DNA from: Sphagnum compactum
Lineage: Eukaryota; Bryophyta; Sphagnopsida; Sphagnales
Direction of reading: 5' to 3'
DNA length: 64,000 bases
NCBI GenBank assembly: GCA_965153455.1
Contig: OZ234503.1
Location: 12,653,118-12,717,117, forward strand
This document shows, piece by piece, positions 47,243 through 59,890 of the stretch. The notes beneath the pieces were generated by a model that did not search any database, had not been told where the DNA came from, and saw only the letters and a list, made by a program, of their open reading frames with translations. Position 1 is the first letter of the stretch. Each line of letters starts with the position of its first letter. Both the position numbers and the translations under genes were made by a program.

Positions 47243-47249
47243 ATATATA
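47243..47249 (-). promoter_or_regulatory. Candidate TATA box of the SAUR gene
   Basis: CTATATATTT on the minus strand, 380 bases before the start codon. This would give a leader of about 350 bases including the GT/C repeats. I see no TGTCTC auxin element close by. Confidence 0.4.
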
Positions 47250-47968
47250 GCAACCACAGCAACCACTACCACCGATAAAAGTGCGAGCTCAAAACCCAAA
47301 ATCAAGCTTTCCAAGCTCAGAACAGACTCGAACAAATCAGCCACCTTCCTTACTACAATGAGAGAGAAATTCTTCGGATTCTCACAAGAAAAAACGAAGA
47401 AGACGATTAAGAAGTTGAAGACAATGAAGGATTTAAGTAGTCGGGAAGGGAGTCAGGGGAACAGGCAGGCAGAGGGACGAGTCTTGTTCTCCTGCGCATG
47501 GAAAGCGTGGCAATGCGCAATCTTGGAAGCCATAGCTACAGTGCTCCCTCGGTTGTCGCGACGCTGTCGCGCTTCCACCGCGCACGGCGACGCGGACTCG
47601 AAGGACTCGAAGGAGTCTGGAGACCGTTTGTCGAGGACTACTTTCGTAGGCCCTTGGATGGGGGCCCTTCAGTCCGAGTGTAGGGTACCTTGGTCCTTTG
47701 ATTGGGGATCCTTGGGAAACTGTGGGGGGCCGCCTTTAGCCGGCAATTTCAGGAATTATGCGCCGCCTCCCTGTGAGGGTATTTAAAGTGTTTACCACAA
47801 TCAGCCCCCTTTTTTTTTCACTGGCTATACTTTCTTTCTTTTTTACTGCTATTTAGCCAGAATTCTATATTAGAAATTGAAACTGCTAAAATCATATGCT
47901 TTTAAAACATTTCAGAATTTGACCAATTTTTTTAAAAAAATCGCCGTATTTCTATACACGGTTCAAGT
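47250..47968. other. GC-rich stretch upstream of the SAUR gene
   Basis: Bases 47440-47770 are clearly richer in GC and CpG than the rest of the window and contain GGACTCGAAGGA repeats. This may be a CpG-rich promoter or a transposon fragment related in style to 55.3-56.0 kb. The open frame at 47358-47786 has no motif. Confidence 0.4.
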
Positions 47969-48076
47969 AGGTAGCCAAAAATGTAGAAGGATGTTTTCTT
48001 AAAATTTACTCTCAATGTTTAGCTTGTAGCGAAATATGGCTAAATCGTCTTGTGGATCATTGTCGCTTTGGCTATA
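47969..48076 (+). repeat. Copy g of the GGCTAAATCTTCC dispersed family
   Basis: 'gtagccaaaaatgtagaagg', then 'gaaatatggctaaatcgtct', then 'gtggatcattgtcgctttgg' and CTAT. Confidence 0.6.
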
Positions 48077-48562
48077 ACACAAAATCCACCCCCCACCCCC
48101 ACCAAAAAAAAAAAAAACCAAACTTTTGTCCACAACCCAACTTTACTTACAGTCTTCGTTCTTCCGCCATCCCGACATCAACAAGAAGATCCGGACACCG
48201 TAAAACGGACAAACTTTTACGGTGCACATCACCACCACCCCAAGAGAAATCATTATATTATATCATTGTCGGCCAATCAAAAGCACTCATTTTCTTTCTT
48301 TCTCCGAAGACGAGCCGGCCGGTTATATTATAAGCACTTGTGGTTCAAGGAACATTCTTTTTTACGAGAGGCAGCTAGGCTATCGGTGCTGGCCCCAAAA
48401 CAGTGGACTCTAGCCACCCGTCCGTATTTGAGATCGTAAACAAGATATTGAGACTTGAAGGTACCTTCCTTGTGTGTAGCAATGTTTGTTGGTGTTTTTG
48501 TTTTTGTTTTTGTTTTGTTTCTCGTCACTTTGTCAATGAGTTGTTGTTCTTTCCGTCTCGGT
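48077..48562. other. Non-coding stretch
   Basis: Several frames are open by chance (for example 48050-48439) but none has a motif. A GTTTTT repeat lies at about 48493-48520. Confidence 0.4.
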
Positions 48563-48714
48563 CGTAGCCATAGATATAGAAGGTTGATTTTTAAATATGG
48601 TTACTCCATACCTATATGGATTATAGCCATATTTGGCTAAATATTTCTATGAATGATCACAATTTTTAATACACTTTTCCTATGGATGGATGATTGCCAC
48701 TTAATAGGCTACAT
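48563..48714 (+). repeat. Copy h of the GGCTAAATCTTCC dispersed family
   Basis: 'gtagccatagatatagaagg', then 'catatttggctaaatatttc', then 'cctatggatggatgattgcc' and a GGCTAC end. Same order as copies e and g. Confidence 0.6.
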
Positions 48715-48950
48715 AATAAATGTTTTTTTTTTCTTTTTCCCTTTTTTAAAAACACTGATGCTTAGCCAAGACCCAAGATGGAGTCACTAGGGTAGTCATC
48801 AGCCATTGCATTTTTTGCATTGAGAATTTTCCGGTCCTTCATTGGGCCTTGTGATTCTTAATTCGGGAGGGATTATTACTATGTGAGTACCTGGGCTTTA
48901 TGTGGGGTAACTCCCTTGGCGCAAGGAGTCCCCCAAATAACCGCCCTTGG

Positions 48951-49457
48951 CTCTTGCCTTGGCAAGGATATTGTGTTTAGTTTCATTATAGAGTATATAG
49001 TAGCTTAAGGGATTTTGGCCCCCTCCCTAATAAATAATAGGTCCATTTTTATATGAGGATTTTTGAAAGATGATATTTTGGCTTGTGTGAAATAAACCCA
49101 CACTAGCACTCTTACTGAGCTCATACAGACTACGAACACGGTCACCCTGGCCAAGTTTGTGACATGCTGCCAGTACCAGAGTACAATATGTCCTTCACGA
49201 TCTACCTTTCGTCAAATGGACTCTCTGGTCCCAAACGGACGTAAAATTGTAAACAGTGTTCAAACTTGAGATATTAGTTATCAGAGTTATAATATCTTGA
49301 AAACTTTTGGTTTCTTTTAGAGGATTTTTTAATATTATATTTAAATTTATATTTGAAAAATATTTGAGTTTTCATAAATTCTTCTTCTTTTGCCTTAAGA
49401 TACCTTTTTAATGTAAAAATGGCAAGGCCACACAGTGTGACACACCCCTTGTTTCCT
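48951..49457 (+). repeat. Dispersed repeat, copy B (LTR-like) with an internal insertion
   Basis: It is collinear with copy A (33079-33399) but carries about 165 extra bases at roughly 49092-49256 between 'cttgtgtgaaa' and 'caaacttgag'. That insert is more GC-rich and contains no frame that I recognise. Confidence 0.7.
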
Positions 49458-51124
49458 TGCTCACAATGAGTGCAAAGAGTCTATAACCATGACCGATGAA
49501 TGAACTCTAGATGATAAACATCCCATCATTAAACCATGTTTGAAGCTGATACTAGGGCATTGAACTATGACTTCACAAATGAGATGTGAACCGCTTGGAT
49601 GGTTACAAATATTAACACATTATCGGTGAAGCCTTGTTACCCAACATATTTGTGGGTTCGTGAGCCAATTAAGTGGTAAAATTTTCTTTCATAAGCTTGT
49701 CCATCTTAAGTTAAAGAATTTTTTTTTGGAGCCTCTTTACCTTTGGCCCATAGAGCACATCCCGACTTCTCACAACACCCTTGACCTCAGGCCTTACCCT
49801 ACACATTTTTTGTGTTGCAAGCTCGTGCAATAGAAGAACTAGAAAAAGTCGCGATTATTAGTCATGTACACTCTTTCCAGAACTTAACCCCTAATGGAAA
49901 AGGCTGCTGGTTCAGGTGGCTTTCAAGCCATCCGAAGCATTGTAAAACTCCCCAATTGGCTTAGCTAGATACGTAGCTCTACTCTTTCTAAGCTAACCTT
50001 TTTGGGAAGTATGCTTTTCAGGCAGCCTGGCTGTGCTCTCTAGAGGTCCCAATGGTTATGATAACACATTATCGTCATAGGGTGATGAAATCTCTTGTGT
50101 CACAACTAGTCAAAAGATCCCAAGTCCTCAAGGGGGGAAACTTCGATGGACTCACTCAATGATCCTCATAAGGTGAGGTTTCTAAATGTGTGTGACAAGC
50201 ACCCCTTTGGTGTTAGTTAGCCCTATGAAAATCTAATCTTGTTAGGCATGTGTATTATCCTAACCCAAGATGTGAAAACCTAATTTTCATAGAGTATGTG
50301 TGTGTACTTTGTGTGTGTACTTGTGAAAATTTGACTAATTTAATCTAGCTTTGTGTTAGAAAGGTTATATTCTCAAAAACAAATCGGGGTTATGGTTCAC
50401 TTTGTGATGAAAGGGAATTGAACCAAAACCCAAGTTGTCTTTGCCTAAGGCACCTTAACTTTCGTAAGGAAATTTCCCTTGAGTGTAAAGACAAGGAAGA
50501 TCTCTTTTCTTTTTCCCATAAAGGTTAGAGCTTTGGATGGTATACATATCTATAATATGATGTCATAAGATCTTTGTAGGTTGGACGGTAATTTAAAATA
50601 TTTTTGGAAATGTTGAATTTTTTAAAAACTATTGCCCATGAATGCCAAAAATTAGGGAATTGAGAATCTTTTGTGGCACCTAATTTCTCTATAATATCAC
50701 ATGGCATTTTTTTTTCCCCCCAAAATGATTAGAGTTTGGGGGTTGCAAATGTGATATCGTGAGGTAGGTTTGGACATAATTGAAGGTCTTTGAAGGGGAG
50801 TCACAACATAGCACTATAGAGACAAAGATAGTTCTCAAGGTCAAAAATTTTAATCATAGTTTTATGAATTTTGTACACAATTTATAATGCGTTGAAAACA
50901 TATCTTGCACATGGATAATTGTGATGATGAATAAAGTATAAACCTATGAATGAATGAACTTTGCATCATCCTTGTTAAATAGACTAACTACTACACCTAC
51001 TAAAACAAACTTCGACACCTACGAAAGAAACAATTGTTGTGTGCCTCATGTTTAAAAAATGTCAACACCTATCAAAGGACCTACTTCAACAACTATTTTA
51101 GAAATTGTTGTAAAACCTCTCATT
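49458..51124. other. Non-coding stretch
   Basis: I see no gene, and no repeat with clear ends. Confidence 0.4.
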
Positions 51125-52349
51125 CACTACAAGAATTCAGGGTTTATTTGACCCAAAAAATTGGTCAAAAAACACCCCATTTGGACACTTGTGAAAATTT
51201 TGATTACCTAATCATTTTGAACAAGTTTATTTTGACCATGTCTTAGTTGAATAGAGATTTTCTTGACTAACATTTAGGGTGACGCTTTTGACTAATGGCT
51301 TTTCTAACCAATCAATGTGTTAAATTGCCCATTTGATTACTAATCAAATACAGACTTGGAGGCATTTTACAAGAAAGTTAAACCTATATTATGAATGAAA
51401 ACAAATTTTCTTTTGGATTGACATGATTGGGTCCCAAAAATTATGTTCACCGAAGGCATGGAGGTTTGGTTTTCCTTGGTATTATATCTTTCATTAAAAT
51501 TTGTCAATTCTCTAGGGGTCAAGAGATCCAATTTCCAATAGCTTTTTGTCCCATCCTACTTTATCAATTATAATAATTATATGAACGTTAAGTGGGTTGT
51601 ACATATATAAATATCAAAAATTTAATATGTTCTTCAATTAATTGAAATTTTGTTAAATGAACACTAAAAGATGGAAGAAACTTGAAAGATATTGCATTTT
51701 TGTTGTATATATATATATATATATATATAAATTGTTCGATTGTTTCATTCAAAAATTTGGAAACAATTGTTAATCACATGTTACATACAAACCACAAGAT
51801 TTGTACAAAACATGTTCACATTTAGACCATTGAATTACATTGATATGAAAAAAAAAAAACAGCGCCTCTCCAATCGGACAAATAATTCATTTGGTTCTTA
51901 AGACACAAATCACTTTCCAAGATGGTAAAATTAATGGACAAGTAATTAAATTTAACACATTGGCAAGCCACCTAGGTAGACAAATTTTGTAAATATGGGG
52001 GTTCCAATTGTAAAACATAACTAAGGTACCTAAGCATGTGAAAATAGACCCTACTTAATAAAACTACCAAATTACATGACATAGCTAGGGTACCTAACTA
52101 ATATAAAGTAATGGCATGTCTTTTTTTACTAAACCTTTAGAAATTTTGACTAAGGATGTCATTTTTACCATCTTGACTAAATATTTGATTTGACACATAA
52201 TCAAATAGGTCATTCTAATCAAGTTGACTAGTCAAATGTTACACATGTCATTCATATTATGAGCCTTTAGTCAAAAAGTACATGTCCACTAGTCCAGATT
52301 GATAAGGTAGTCAACTTAAATAGTTTTTAAACCATGAATTATTGTAGTG
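51125..52349. mobile_element. Short CACTA-like element with TTGAC subterminal repeats
   Basis: The left end CACTACAAGAATTCAGGGTT and the reversed right end CACTACAATAATTCATGGTT are near-identical. Inside both ends the words TTGACTA, TTGACC and their complements recur many times (51150-51310 and 52140-52310). This is the layout of a non-autonomous CACTA/EnSpm element. A (TA)n run lies at 51706-51729. It has no transposase frame. Flanking triplets (att, act) do not match. Confidence 0.7.
51706..51729. repeat. (TA)n microsatellite
   Basis: About twelve AT units inside the CACTA-like element. Confidence 0.9.
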
Positions 52350-55250
52350 ACTACAACACCTAAAAGAGGTTTTTTACATCCAATATTTAAATTATGAAAG
52401 GAATATGGTTTACAAGTGTAACATTAAAAAAATCTAGGCATATGCATGGAGAGTTTATTGGCTTGTTCTACCTACCAATTTCAAATCAATTTTTTTTGCT
52501 TGAATTTGGCTTGTTGTTTTAATCTTGATTCTTTGTCACCATTTGAAGTTATTATGTAGCCACTTGATGTTGTTTTGGCAATAGTTGTGTTGTAATAAAA
52601 GTAATCTAAAATTACGATTTGACATTATTGTAAAAATGGGTTTTGTTAGATTATGTCATTGTTTTTTGCATCAATGTTGTTTTTCACTTCTAGAATGAAG
52701 TGAAAAGGAGAGTAAGTGCATTAGCTTCCATAGCTACTACTTGAAAGTTTGATGTAAATGAATTTACAAAAATGAATTTACAATTCTGGTTTCCTCCCAA
52801 CCTTTGACTATCACCTTTTCCATGATTTCCATTTGTGTCTAAGTAGAATGGAACCACCCACAAATTCAAGGTCCAATGTTATTCATCTTGAAATCAATGT
52901 GTGGATCTTGTCCATCTTGGATTTTTTCTCTTTGATAAAATCTACAATTTGTGTTGGAATTGACCTTGAAAACATGCTTCAAAGGTCATTGGGTGAAAGC
53001 ACACTAAAGGTGAACCACTTTTGTTCAAAAAAGGTGATGTACAACAAGTATTATAGTACACAATGAGTTAAAATCTTGATGGCATCCTTTGGTTATCCTA
53101 AACACAAGTAAAAAAATTTAGAATTTGCATAACAACATTTTTTATTTCAAAGTTCATTTTGAGTCAGATTTTATTTTGATCTAATAGTTAGATGAATAGG
53201 ATTGAATCAAATCAATGTACATAGAATATATAATTTACAGTTTTTCAACGACCATAGGGTCTCATGTTTATGATTCATGAAACATTACCAAACAAAAGAA
53301 AATTGAAAAAAAAATGCCCATCTATAAAATCTCCTTCACTTTAATATGTTTTTCACTTGTGATAGTATTGAACAAACTTTCTTGTGAATTTGATGTCTCA
53401 ATTTTTCACTCTTAAAATTCATGTGCATCAAAAAATTGTTATGACACAATTATATGTCAATTTGAGCCTCCTTTAACCTCATTACAAATTGTGCAAACAA
53501 AGATCACTACAAAAAAATTCTCTTCAATTAAATGCATTAAAAAATATTGAGAAACAAAACTCAAGAAATCAAGCAATTGCATATTGGCCCTAGCAAAATG
53601 AAATAGATACTTACATTTAAATGTAGCCTTGATATTGATGTTGTATTGTGTATATGGGTACAATTTATCATCATTATAAAAAATAAAACTTAACATTGCA
53701 TCAAGCCAAAATTCCAAATTTGTTTTTTTGTAAACTAAAGTGAATTTTGAAAAATAAAATAATCATTCAGCACCCAAGTGCCGAACATGAAAAGGCACTA
53801 CAATATTTTAAAAAAACAAGTTACTTCAATCTTCCTTGTGAAAGACTAATGTCGTACGTGTAAATTTTCAAAACTATAAATTTAATAGATAAATTTAACC
53901 TCCAAATACATTATATGGAACTCTAAACAAAAACCCCCCAAATTAAACTTTAAAAAATATGTTATGTGTAGTTTTTCCAAACTATAAATTACATGGATCA
54001 ATTTAACCTCCACATATGACTCCCAAAACAAACTAATCCTCATCTTTTAAACCCACCTATAACCACCATTTGTTGACCAATAAATGATGAAACCCTAAAT
54101 CATATACTTGATATATGGAAAAATGGGTTTGTCTACATTGCTATGACAAATTCTAAATGGATGAAAGTAAATGTTCATTCTATGTTCATGTTTTCTTTTA
54201 AAAGAAAGGAATCCAAACATTTTATTCCATAGTTGTTTTTGGGGATTGGTTTTGGAGTAGATTTTTTTCTACCCATTGGCCTATATATTTTTCTTATAAT
54301 AAATTTAGAAATTAAATATTAGTATATTGGAAACAAGGAAACTCAATTGTGTCAAGAAATTCAATTTAAATACAATTTTGCTTCAATGTTCCAAACTAGG
54401 AACACAATTAAATGGCATTATAACATTGGTCCCTTTCAAGGATGATCCACAAAGTTGGTTCTAGATGCATGGGCTTTTCACATTTTTGTCCATTTGAATA
54501 GTAATTGCATATCTTGATGATTTTGGTCCCATAAAACAAGGATGTTTAACATCAAAATACCATTAATTAGTTGTTCCAAGGGGATGGTTAAATTTATCCA
54601 AAGATTCAATTATCTCAAGACCAATGTTACCTACATTGACCAAAAGCAATTGCATTTGTTACAATTTCATCTTACAGTATGCAACTATGGTCATTGATTT
54701 TGTTTATACCATACTTTATGGCTAAATTGACCACAAAATGGTCAAAGATGTTTTAACAATTAATTGATGGAAAGCCAAAACCTACCACACTCATAATTTT
54801 ATTTGGAGCTTTAATGTTTAATATACATAAAAAATAATTCAAAAACCAATTCATGTTTCTTTATTTATCAACTAATTGCACGTCCACTTTATAATATTGC
54901 TAATAATTTTACATAAAACTTAACCATGCATGAACTATACATTTCAATGTGTACCAAGAATTTTTGTACCATATATATATTCTACATTATATATTTTTTC
55001 ATTTTAATAAAAAATTCCATTTGGAATTGGCTTACGTGAGATTTTGATGTGCCCCCAAAGGCACAAGTTATCAACATAAATTATCTTATTTAGTGCATTG
55101 TAGAAAACTTTAAAGCCTTAGGTATGTTCCTTATTTCCTCACATTTGCACAAGTGAATGTAAAAATTTCAAAATAAAATGAGGATGAAAAAATGCTCTTC
55201 AAAAGCACTCTTAGTCACATCAACTATGTTAACCTTAAAAAGGTAATTGA
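52350..55250. other. Non-coding stretch
   Basis: Two isolated transposon-end words are visible: CACTACAAAAAAATTC near 53505 without a partner, and 'gccgaacatgaaaaggcac' near 53780 related to the MITE at 27.5 kb. No gene is seen. Confidence 0.4.
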
Positions 55251-56010
55251 TGTTGACACGCTCCCAAGTTCCTTGTTAGACCCAAGTTGGGTCCAAAGAA
55301 GTCAAACAACGGAATTGTTTGGAACTTAGTGCACGCTCCCAGCTTCCAGCACTAAAAGAGGTAGAGGGGCGTGTTGAAGCTCCGGGATTAGACTAGGGTG
55401 AGGGACAAGCTTTACTTAGTTACTCGAACCTGCATCAAACCAACCAACAAGTTGGTCAGTTCACATTCGGAAGCACTTTCAGTGCTAGGACAAGCCACGG
55501 GTGACCCCGGACTCACATGACTCACCACGGCCCGGACTCGAAGGAAGCCACCACCTTCCCCCATATAGTATTCTTTGCGTTACTCCACGGCACCTACATC
55601 CAAATGGCTCTTTTTTTCGGGACTCCCAAGGAGGAGTTCCGAAATTGTCCCAGTTTGGACTCCCGGGACTCCTTCCTCAGACTTTGATTGAGATGAGGTC
55701 TGAAGAAAACTTGTAGCTCTCCTCAAGAGCTTTCCAACGCTGTGTCGCACTCCACCTACACACACCGGGGTGGGGTCAATTCCCGATTTTTAGTGGTCGG
55801 GAGTCAAACTGTCAGTTTGACTCTCGACCCTTTTTTCGTCCATAACTTGTGCTGTAGATGTCCGAATGGCTCATACGAGGCCATTTTTCAACATCTACAC
55901 TTCAAGACCTTTCCAACGGTATAAATAACACCTCAAGGCGAGGTGTTTTGACCCTTGCAATCGAACTCTGAGTTTTCGGGAGTCCCAGAGGACTCCCAAG
56001 TCCCCATTTC
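55251..56010 (+). mobile_element. LTR-like block
   Basis: It starts TGTTGACACGCTCCC, differs sharply in composition from the AT-rich flanks and is rich in GGGACTCCC/GGGAGTC words. It contains 'gagctttccaacg' and 'gacctttccaacgg', a phrasing I associate with plant retrotransposon LTRs, and a strong TATAAATA at 55920. It could be a solo or truncated LTR. The right end and a target duplication were not found. Confidence 0.4.
55920..55927 (+). promoter_or_regulatory. TATAAATA in the LTR-like block
   Basis: A consensus TATA box in the part of the block where an LTR promoter would be expected. Activity is unknown. Confidence 0.3.
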
Positions 56011-59000
56011 GGGAGTGTGAGTCTCATCCTCAAACTCCTTCAAAGTAGGGTTGCGACAGATGTAGTTAGGATCAAAATTCAAGACATGAGTTCACTGACA
56101 AAAATCAAGACAACATGGCCTAGATTTAAAGCAAAGACCACTTTCCTCCTTACATTATACTTTCTAAGTTGTCACAACACCTACATCAAAGTGGAAAAAA
56201 TCCCCAAACTCCCAACACCCATTTCTTAAATTTCTAGACAAATGTTATCACAAAAAACCCACAAAAAACAACCAAATGAGACATTTGATTCCATTTTGTT
56301 TTGATTGTGAGTCCATCTTATTGTAGCCATTTTCAAGAGCTTTGTAATGATTCAATTTAAACAAGGTTTGGTTACTTAACCCATACCCCAAAAATCCTCA
56401 AAGATTTGAAACTTTGATGGGACTCCCAATGTGGGAATGCACTTGGGAATGTTGAATGTTCCTCCCTTGCACTCTCACACACTTTCAACTTGCCTTGGGA
56501 ATGCATTTGAGTCATGCCATGCCTTGGCATCATTCTTGATTCATTTTCCTTACCTTGCCCCAACCTTGGTCATGAACTCACAGCTAGAATTATAATAGTT
56601 TCTTGAGAAGTCAATGAACATACAAGGTCCGCATGTTGTGATAACGTTATGATGGATCTAATCACAATGTTTTTATACATTGAATTAACCAAGTGATGGT
56701 GATTCTTTAAATATGAAATCATGCAACTGATTCCTATAGGTACAAACACAAAGAAAAAGGGCGCCATATTCCTTTCCAAGGATTGCATTTTACACACCAC
56801 ACCAAAACATGGCATTCATGACTATGTTTTCACTCTAGGCATGTAATCATGGACGATATGTACTTGTGCACAATCATCAAGTTTTGGTCATGGGTATTAT
56901 TACATGATTTTGTCAACTATTGTAAACATTTGTGTGATTGCATGTATTATGAAAATTTCTAAATTTTAATAACTAATAGGTAGGTTATAATATGTACATA
57001 AGTCTTATCTATGTTATGACAATTTATAGTCTATTTATGAAATTCACACAATGTGATTACACCGTACATAATGTTGTAAAAGTGATTCATTTATCATCTG
57101 AATCATGTTTATTTTTTCCATGGCCAATCATAAATTCCAAAATCTTGTAGAAAATTTGGTATGTTGTTATTAATGTTGTGAAGTTGATTTTCATTTTTTT
57201 AAAAAATGTTGGGTTTATAGAAAACTAAACATAAACATTTAATTTTAACCCTATAACTACAATGTTAGTTGTGACGCAATTTTATGGACAGTTTAATGTG
57301 CTTTCATTCAAGTAAAGTGGGCTAGGTAGTTAGCTAGTAGTTTAGCTAAGGTAGGCTTGATTTTTAAATTTTATATTATAAAATTATAAATTAAAAAATG
57401 GCATTTTGTGTTTTGTTATGAATTTCCACATGTCTTATGTACATCATGGGGTAAAAAAATCCTATCTTTCATAATTTATCTATTCATACGACAATTAGGA
57501 TTGAATTTATAGATGTCAATCATGGTTGTAATGGTAGAAACACAATTGTCCATCTCTATAATCATAGAAGATAATGTTGACCATGATTATAATCACAATG
57601 AACATTATAATTATATATTAGAGTGACATTTGCGAATACCACATAAATGCCTAATAATCTTTTATGAAGAATCCTTTTCGATTACACAATCATGTAGTCA
57701 CCAATGTCCTTTACCGACAAGCATAGTCATGGATCCAATCATGGATGTCATGTTTTGGTGTAGTGACATGTGGTGTTCATGTGCACATTCTTGGTCTATT
57801 ATACCATTTTCTTTGTATATTTCATATAATTTTTCAAATTGGAAATTAGTTTTGAAATCAAATATGACCCATAAAATACTAAGAATTTAAAAATATTTGG
57901 ACAACCTTTACATTATAATCAAATGTAAAATTTTGCTTTTAACCATGATCAAAAATTGTGAATTATTTTAATCATTAAGAACTTTTGAAAATTATAATCC
58001 AATAGGCTACATGTAAAACACATTTTAAATGGTTCAACACATGTGACCTTTCTTGTTAAGTATATTATTTTTTTAAAAAAAATTAAAAATAATTCATGCA
58101 CATATGACAAGGAAAAAATAACTTTTGATATTAAAAAAGACACGTGCACATCCTTATTTTAAGTGTTTTAAATATACAAAAGTTGAAAAATCATGAACTT
58201 GAGAGTAAGCATGCAAAAATAGGTCAAAAAAGTAACCATCAACACTAAAATAATTTATTTTGATATAAATATAAGAAAAAATTTCAAAACCTCTTCAAGT
58301 ATGATTATGCATTTCATTAAGTTTATAATAAATTACATACCAAATTTCAAATTCTTTGGTGTAAGAAAAATATATAATAAGCTTTAAGCAAGGTTTAATG
58401 GTCAATTGTTGCACACCCAGGTTGAAGGTAACTCATCCAACAAAATCACCTTGATATTGTGTCATATATTGTAAAGGGTTTTTAATAACAATTATAAATA
58501 CTTGCCCGTCAATTCCAATGTCACAACATTACAATCACCCCGACCATGTGTTGTTCTTTTTACAAGTGATAATACAAAGGCTACCCATGCGTGATTAACA
58601 TGTGCAAAATACCCACGATTTTGCAACACATGAACATTGAACACAATGTTTGACGACAATGTTCTTATGTTTTGTCTTGGTGTGCACTTAAGTAAGTGAT
58701 AGAAAATGGAAGACTTTTGTTTTCGATAGAAAGAATCGAATACCTTTTTTGACTATTATACCTCCAAAGTGTGATGACTAATAGAAGCCTGAATTTGAAC
58801 TTAGTGTTTTCAATTGTGCACATTTTGGCCAAATGAGTCCCACACCGAAGATGCTCATATATGTACAAACCATAAAGCAACCACCCATGTGAAGTGTGGT
58901 AGCCTTTATAGAACATGTGGCCTTAAGAAAATTTCTTGGACCGCACTAAGTTTCTAAGTTTTGCATATCACAATTTCACTAAGTTATAGAGGGAAAATCC

Positions 59001-59544
59001 CAGGCGCCCCCCCCACAGTTTCGCTCTTTATAACTAAGGACGGTACTCAAGTTATCTGTACGACTCATACTGTCTTTGAGGCCTAGTTTGACTCTGTAAT
59101 CCCTGTTTCATCCTCAATTTGAGTGTAATTGTAGTTGAGGGAAAATGGGTTGTGCATAATGAAACTGGGTATCATCAGTTCACAAGATTTGCAACATTTT
59201 ATCCTGACAAGACTTTGATTTAATGAAGAACATGAGCCGCAGGTAAGGCAAATCCAAAACTGGGGGTGAAACCCTTGCGAGGACCAAATTATGTGAGAAA
59301 ACCAGTTTGGTCCCCTCTTTTTTTTTGCATTTATCCCCCTTTTTTCCCACTGTGTATTGTTCTCATCTTGACTTTTCTTTTCATCCCCAGTTATGGCAAA
59401 ACTCAGGTTCAGTACCCCCAGTTTGGGGGATAAACTCTAATAGCCCAAGGCAAAGGTCTTAAAAATAAGGGAACTGTGAGCAAGAGGAGTTTTTGGGCAG
59501 TCAGAATGGCCAAAGTGAACCTGCACCCAGTGGTGCACCATTCA
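56011..59544. other. Non-coding stretch
   Basis: AT-rich DNA without a recognised gene or repeat as far as about 58950. The 59000-59470 part is more gene-like and has splice-like words ('gccgcaggtaagg' near 59234, 'tcatccccag' near 59386) and two 'aactgggggt/ccccagttt' words, but no frame that I can name. Confidence 0.4.
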
Positions 59545-59890
59545 GGATGGATGATGGACAGAAAACATTTATTTCATTGTATTCCTGTCCAGTAGGTGAC
59601 CATGGTGGTAAGCTACATATTAACCATCCACATGCATTTTACCCTACTTAGTATAGCCACCACGTGCTTTACCTATTTATCTAACTACATAGTAACCAGA
59701 GTGGATATCAGGTTTCACCTTGGTAACCTGCCCTAAAAAATACAGGTCCTAAGTATGTAAGGGGTGGTGGGTCATTAATATATAGGGGGTAAAAAAAGAG
59801 ACTGACCTAACCATCATGGTTAGGTCTGGAACTGGAACCCAATAGAAAAAATGATTCTGTCCACCCATCATCATCCATCATCCATCATCC
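59545..59890. mobile_element. Foldback element of the ACCATGGTGG/TACCTA family
   Basis: The left side has GGATGGATGATGGACAGAA and the right side, reversed, GGATGATGATGGGTGGACAG. Inside lie 'accatggtgg' near the left and 'aaccatcatggttagg' near the right, with TACCTA-like words between. The right side also has a (CATC)n-like run at 59864-59892. 'ggaactggaaccc' matches the reverse of 26890-26905, tying it to that copy. Confidence 0.55.

Noticed and set aside
55425-55445. GGTTCGAGT on the minus strand, resembling a tRNA/SINE B box
   Set aside because: No A box at the right distance and no tRNA fold.
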